From assembly GCA_025928215.1 (NCBI GenBank), contig JAICJW010000135.1, forward strand, positions 1-10,324: a DNA stretch of 10,324 nt, given 5' to 3'. A program made the position numbers and the translations under genes. The notes beneath the pieces were generated by a model, which did no database searches, was not told where the DNA came from, and saw only the letters and a list, made by a program, of their open reading frames with translations. Shown one piece after another: positions 7,536-10,324 of this stretch (the first letter of the stretch is position 1; each line of letters starts with the position of its first letter). The stretch comes from Chloroflexia bacterium. GTDB lineage: Bacteria > Chloroflexota > Chloroflexia > Thermomicrobiales > JALYUS01.

Positions 7536-8492
7536 ATGATGGCAGGAGCGCGGAAGAAGATTACCGTCGTAGGTGCGGGGATGGTTGGCGGCACGACCGC
7601 ACAACGGCTCGCGGAGCGCGACTACGCGGACATCGTGCTTGTCGACATTGTCGAGGGTTTGCCACAGGGAAAGGCGCTCGATCTCAACCAGTCCGGCCCC
7701 GTCGAGGGATACGACACACTGATTACGGGCACGAACGGGTATGAGGAGACGGCCGGGTCGGACATTGTCGTCATCACCTCCGGCATCGCGCGCAAGCCGG
7801 GCATGAGCCGCGATGATTTGCTGCGCACGAACATGAATATCGTCCGCAGCGTGACGGAGCAGGTCGTCGCGCAGTCGCCGGAGACGATCCTCCTGCTTGT
7901 CTCGAACCCCCTCGATGCGATGTGCCATATCGCGTTGGATGCCTCCGGCTTCCCGAAGGAGCGCGTCATCGGTCAGGCGGGCGTCCTCGACAGCGCGCGA
8001 TTCCGCACCTTCATCGCGCAGGAACTCGATGTCTCGGTGGAGGATGTGACGGCCTTCGTCCTCGGTGGGCATGGCGACACGATGGTACCGCTGCCGCGCT
8101 ACACGACCGTCGCCGGTATCCCCCTCCCCGCGCTCTTGCCGCAAGAGCGGATTGACGCCATCGTTGAGCGCACCGCGAATGGCGGCGCGGAGGTGGTCAA
8201 TCTGCTGAAGACAGGCAGCGCGTTCTATGCGCCCGCCTCCTCCGTCTGCGCGATGGTGGACTCTATTTTGCTCGATAAGAAGCGGATCATGCCGACCTCC
8301 GTGTTGCTCGAAGGCGAGTACGGCATCCATGGCCTCTTCGTCGGTGTGCCGTGCAAACTCGGCGCGAACGGGCGCGAGCAGGTGATCGAGATCGAATTGA
8401 CCGCCGACGAGTACGGCGCGCTGCAACGCTCCGCCGGAGCGGTCCGCGAACTCGTCAGCGCGATGGAGAATCTCAAAACGCAGCCCGCCTAG
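7536..8492 (+). CDS. mdh: Malate dehydrogenase, NAD-dependent, LDH-like type
   Basis: This 318-residue enzyme oxidises malate to oxaloacetate with NAD+ in the citric acid cycle. The Rossmann motif GAGMVG (13-18) and Asp37 at the end of the second strand indicate NAD rather than NADP. The substrate loop IARKPGMSR (84-92) has Arg86, the residue that distinguishes malate from lactate dehydrogenases, and Arg92. Also present are VSNPLDAM (122-129) with Asn124, GQAGVLDSARFR (146-157) with Asp152 and Arg155, and GGHGDTMVPL (177-186) with catalytic His179. The sequence style matches the tetrameric Chloroflexus-type MDH. An ATG at 7521 is in frame, but GGAGGGGG (7525 onward) points to the ATG at 7536 or the adjacent one at 7539. 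It stands alone between ogt and moeA rather than with the sdh operon. Confidence 0.95.
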   Translation: MMAGARKKITVVGAGMVGGTTAQRLAERDYADIVLVDIVEGLPQGKALDLNQSGPVEGYDTLITGTNGYEETAGSDIVVITSGIARKPGMSRDDLLRTNMNIVRSVTEQVVAQSPETILLLVSNPLDAMCHIALDASGFPKERVIGQAGVLDSARFRTFIAQELDVSVEDVTAFVLGGHGDTMVPLPRYTTVAGIPLPALLPQERIDAIVERTANGGAEVVNLLKTGSAFYAPASSVCAMVDSILLDKKRIMPTSVLLEGEYGIHGLFVGVPCKLGANGREQVIEIELTADEYGALQRSAGAVRELVSAMENLKTQPA

Positions 8493-8506
8493 CGCAACTA
8501 TCGCAT

Positions 8507-8568
8507 TGGTGGTGGCGGGCTTTAGCCTACCACAGCAAGGAACGGCAGGCTAAAGTCCACCACCACCA
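8507..8568. repeat. Imperfect 22-base inverted repeat (REP-like hairpin) between mdh and moeA
   Basis: Arms 8507-8528 (beginning TGGTGGTGG and ending CTTTAGCCT) and 8547-8568 are inverted copies with 20 of 22 positions Watson-Crick paired. The exceptions are one G-U and one C-A pair; the loop is 18 bases. The TGGTGG...GGCTTTAGCC pattern looks like a dispersed palindromic element rather than a terminator, as no U-tract follows. Copy number elsewhere in the genome cannot be judged here. Confidence 0.75.
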
Positions 8569-8571
8569 GCT

Positions 8572-8592
8572 CAACGTTTCGCAGAAACGTTG
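8572..8592. promoter_or_regulatory. Perfect dyad immediately before the moeA ribosome binding site
   Basis: CAACGTTTC (8572-8580), gca and GAAACGTTG (8584-8592) form a perfect 9-base-arm inverted repeat with a 3-base centre. It ends two bases before AAGGAG (8595-8600). As DNA it could be an operator for a dimeric repressor; as RNA it is a stable hairpin next to the Shine-Dalgarno sequence that could affect moeA translation or slow the mdh transcript. No U-tract follows directly. Confidence 0.5.
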
Positions 8593-8610
8593 TAAGGAGT
8601 TTTCATTCGC

Positions 8611-9831
8611 ATGGATGCGCCGCGCCCCCTCTCCGTCGCGGAGGCGCAGGCGTGCCTCCTTGCCCGCTTTCGGCGCGCTGACGCCGAAGCCGTCATCCTC
8701 TCCGCCGCGCTCGGTCGGACACTGGCCGCGGACATCACCGCGCCGCGCGATCTCCCACCCTTCACGAACAGCGCGATGGATGGCTATGCCGTTCGCGCCA
8801 TTGACACCGTCGGTGCGTCCGTTGTGCATCCCGCCACGCTCGCCGTAATTGGCGTGCATGCCGCCGGTGATGCCGCGCCACTGACCATCCGAGCAGGCGA
8901 AGCGGCGGTGATCACGACCGGTGCGCCACTGCCAGCGGGGGCGGACGCGGTCGTGCGGCTCGAAGAGACGGATGGCGGCGCGGCGACCGTCGCGATCCGC
9001 GTCGCGGTGGCATCGGGCACGAATATCCGCCAGCAGGGCGGAGTGATTCGGGCGGGCGCGCCGCTGCTCCATGCCGGAACGCGGATCTCTCCCGGAGAGA
9101 TTGGGCTATTCGCCGCGACCGGCAGCGCGACGCTCCCTGTCGTGCGCCGACCGCGCACCGCCATCCTCTCCACCGGCAACGAACTCGTCCCCGCCGGAGC
9201 GCCGATGGGGCCGGGGCAAATTCCGGACACGAATGGCCCGATGCTCGCCGCGCTCGTCGCCCAATTTGGCGGCGATCCTCTCTTCCTCGGCATCGCGCGT
9301 GATACGCCGGAGGACGTGCGGCGCGCGCTCGACGCGGCGCCGGATGTGGATTGCATTATCACAACCGGGGGCGTGTCCGTCGGGGCGTATGATGCTGTCC
9401 GCGCGGTGATTGCGGCGCGGGGCACGCTCGATTTCTGGCGGGTGCAGATGCGGCCGGGTCATCCGGTCGCCTTCGGGATGATCGGGGCGACGCCGGTACT
9501 CGCCCTGCCCGGTAATCCGGTCGCGGCATTTGTGACGTTCCATGTGCTTGTCCGGTCCGCGCTCGCCCGCATGCTCGGTTGGTCGCCGGAACTGCCGCCG
9601 ACCATTCCGGCAGGGCTGACCCGCGCGGTCGCCCATCGCGGCGAACAGCAGACCTACGTGCGCGTGCGTCTCCGGGCAATGCCGACGGGCTGGGAGGCGG
9701 ATCCGGCGGCAGATCAAGCCGTTGGCAATATTTTCAGCCTCAGCGAGACGGACGGCCTGGCTGTCATCCCGGCACACATCCCCGGCATCGGTGCAGGGGA
9801 AATCGTGCAAGCTATCCGACTGGACGGGTAA
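8611..9831 (+). CDS. moeA: Molybdopterin molybdenumtransferase MoeA
   Basis: This 406-residue enzyme catalyses molybdate insertion into adenylated molybdopterin, the last step of basic molybdenum cofactor synthesis. Motifs along the chain are PPFTNSAMDGYAVR (49-62) with Asp57, ITTGAPLPAGADAVV (101-115), and GTNIRQQGG (136-144). The MPT-binding-type domain then shows AILSTGNELV (184-193) with Glu191, DTNGPML (206-212) and ITTGGVSVGAYD (250-261) with Asp261. FWRVQMRPGHPVAFG (275-289) and LPGNPVAAFVTF (299-310) follow. A C-terminal beta-rich domain fills about 325-406. All key acidic residues and the PGNP loop are kept, and length is normal. The ATG follows AAGGAG with an 11-base gap, somewhat long. 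No other cofactor gene is visible beside it. It converges with the small membrane protein gene at 10037. Confidence 0.95.
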   Translation: MDAPRPLSVAEAQACLLARFRRADAEAVILSAALGRTLAADITAPRDLPPFTNSAMDGYAVRAIDTVGASVVHPATLAVIGVHAAGDAAPLTIRAGEAAVITTGAPLPAGADAVVRLEETDGGAATVAIRVAVASGTNIRQQGGVIRAGAPLLHAGTRISPGEIGLFAATGSATLPVVRRPRTAILSTGNELVPAGAPMGPGQIPDTNGPMLAALVAQFGGDPLFLGIARDTPEDVRRALDAAPDVDCIITTGGVSVGAYDAVRAVIAARGTLDFWRVQMRPGHPVAFGMIGATPVLALPGNPVAAFVTFHVLVRSALARMLGWSPELPPTIPAGLTRAVAHRGEQQTYVRVRLRAMPTGWEADPAADQAVGNIFSLSETDGLAVIPAHIPGIGAGEIVQAIRLDG

Positions 9832-9864
9832 AAGAATGCCACCGGCAATCACGCCGATGGCATT
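9829..9864 (-). terminator. Rho-independent terminator of the lmo0937-family gene
   Basis: On the minus strand AATGCCATCGGC (9864-9853), the loop GTGATT and GCCGGTGGCATT (9846-9835) form a 12-bp stem with one U-G pair. CTTTT (9834-9830) follows, partly inside the moeA stop codon. It starts 20 bases after the stop of the small gene. On the plus strand the same hairpin has one C-A mismatch and no U-tract, so it would terminate moeA transcripts less well. Confidence 0.7.
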
Positions 9865-9884
9865 TGGCATGGGGTTATCGCTCG

Positions 9885-10037
9885 TTAGAGCGCGCTACCG
9901 CGCCGACCGCTGAGCAATTGAACAATCAGCACCACGACGGCGATGACGAGCAACAGATGGATGAACGCACCGCCAATGCTGCCAATGAACCCAAGCAGCC
10001 AGAGGATCAACAGAACCGCAATAATCGCCCAGAGCAT
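9885..10037 (-). CDS. lmo0937 family (DUF5670) small membrane protein
   Basis: A 50-residue protein that is almost entirely hydrophobic. It begins MLWAIIAVLLILWLLGF (1-17), followed by a glycine-rich turn (GSIGGAF, 19-25), a second helix HLLLVIAVVVLIVQLL (27-42) and a basic tail SGRRG. This is the pattern of the lmo0937 family of two-helix mini membrane proteins, whose function is not known; some relatives are linked to stress responses. The frame is open to 10097, but the ATG at 10037 is chosen because AGAAGGAGAG lies just upstream and the protein then has exactly family length. The leader contains two small hairpins (10058-10074 and 10081-10102). It has its own terminator and is divergent from the gene at 10247. 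Confidence 0.85.
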   Translation of the reverse strand: MLWAIIAVLLILWLLGFIGSIGGAFIHLLLVIAVVVLIVQLLSGRRGSAL

Positions 10038-10057
10038 AGTAGATTCTCTCCTTCTTT

Positions 10058-10102
10058 TCCCGCACCGCGCGGGAGTTTCTGAAGGGTACTTCGTCACCCT
10101 TC
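10058..10102. other. Two small hairpins in the leader of the lmo0937-family gene
   Basis: TCCCGC (10058-10063) pairs with GCGGGA (10069-10074) over a 5-base loop, next to the ribosome binding site of the small gene. GAAGGGT (10081-10087) pairs with ACCCTTC (10096-10102) over an 8-base loop. No U-tract follows either. A post-transcriptional role is possible but only inferred. No convincing minus-strand promoter was found upstream. Confidence 0.4.
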
Positions 10103-10162
10103 AACGTCCACTATCAGGGAGTAATGCAGGAAGCGTGCCACACCCCGCGTAAGTCGTAATTC

Positions 10163-10171
10163 TGTTACAAT
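10163..10171 (+). promoter_or_regulatory. Extended -10 promoter element before the right-edge gene
   Basis: TGtTACAAT carries the TG of an extended -10 and matches the hexamer consensus at 5 of 6. There is no -35-like box 17 bases upstream (CCCCGC region), which extended -10 promoters can tolerate. The start would be near 10178, about 70 bases before the ATG at 10247. Confidence 0.45.
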
Positions 10172-10246
10172 GTGAGGGAAATCATCGTGGCATTCTCCAT
10201 GCATTCGGGGAAGAATTGAGGCCACACCGAAAGGGGTTGAGACGCA

Positions 10247-10324
10247 ATGGCATTGAAGAATCACGCGAAAGACTTTCTCAGCATCATGCGGACGGTGCAA
10301 GTGGATGACTTGCAGGTGCAAATC
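10247..10324 (+). CDS. Start of an unrecognised gene, cut by the window edge
   Basis: An ATG at 10247 is preceded by AAGGGG (10231-10236) and opens a frame that stays open for all 26 codons to the window edge. The visible peptide starts MALKNHAKDFLSIM and continues RTVQVDDLQVQI. It has no signal peptide or membrane segment and looks like the amphipathic helix plus linker of a cytoplasmic protein. I do not recognise the family from so short a piece. An extended -10 element upstream (10163-10171) supports it as a real gene. It is divergent from the lmo0937-family gene. Confidence 0.6.
   Translation, partial: MALKNHAKDFLSIMRTVQVDDLQVQI

Noticed and set aside
7365..8426. 353-codon minus-strand open frame opposite mdh
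   Set aside because: It mirrors mdh and the end of ogt, is rich in Arg, His and Asp, and has no recognisable domain; a compositional shadow.
9835..9864. Terminator for moeA on the plus strand
   Set aside because: On the plus strand the stem has a C-A mismatch and is followed by TGGCATGGGG, not a U-tract; it fits the minus-strand gene better.

Overview
The window looks like ordinary chromosome of a GC-rich, aerobically respiring bacterium. The gene set is a type B (diheme, probably menaquinone-linked) succinate dehydrogenase, an LDH-like malate dehydrogenase of the kind known from Chloroflexus, and an lmo0937-type mini membrane protein. This fits a Chloroflexota or similarly deep-branching, non-proteobacterial host. 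The taxonomic call is an inference from protein style only.

Layout. Positions 1-642 (minus strand) hold a DUF433 antitoxin-like gene followed, with a 1-base stop/start overlap, by a DUF5615 PIN-like toxin gene that runs off the left edge. This is a VapBC45-type toxin-antitoxin pair. A rho-independent terminator (654-684) separates it from the sdhC-sdhA-sdhB operon (4225 down to 722, minus strand). The 304-base gap 4226-4529 is divergent between sdhC and a CorA-type Mg2+/Co2+ channel gene. It carries two good sigma-70-type promoters facing sdhC and a 12-base palindrome.

From 4530 to 9831 all genes lie on the plus strand: corA, nfi (endonuclease V), a Uma2-family nuclease-like gene, ogt (O6-alkylguanine-DNA alkyltransferase), mdh (malate dehydrogenase) and moeA (molybdenum cofactor insertion). 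nfi and ogt repair deaminated and alkylated bases, and the Uma2 gene sits between them with short gaps. The corA/nfi gap is almost entirely a long hairpin built of degenerate 7-base repeats. The mdh/moeA gap holds a 22-base-arm inverted repeat followed by a second, perfect dyad just before the moeA ribosome binding site.

At the right end, a 50-residue lmo0937-family two-helix membrane protein (minus strand) converges on moeA and has its own terminator. It is divergent from a gene of unknown function starting at 10247 that leaves the window after 26 codons.

Functionally, SdhCAB and Mdh carry out adjacent steps of the citric acid cycle (succinate to fumarate with quinone reduction; malate to oxaloacetate), although they are about 3.3 kb apart in opposite orientation. 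The toxin-antitoxin pair and the Uma2 gene are visibly AT-richer than the core genes and are the best candidates for acquired DNA. I see no CRISPR array, rRNA, tRNA, transposase or phage gene, and no clear multi-gene novel system. The most unexplained items are the intergenic hairpin elements and the truncated gene at the right edge.
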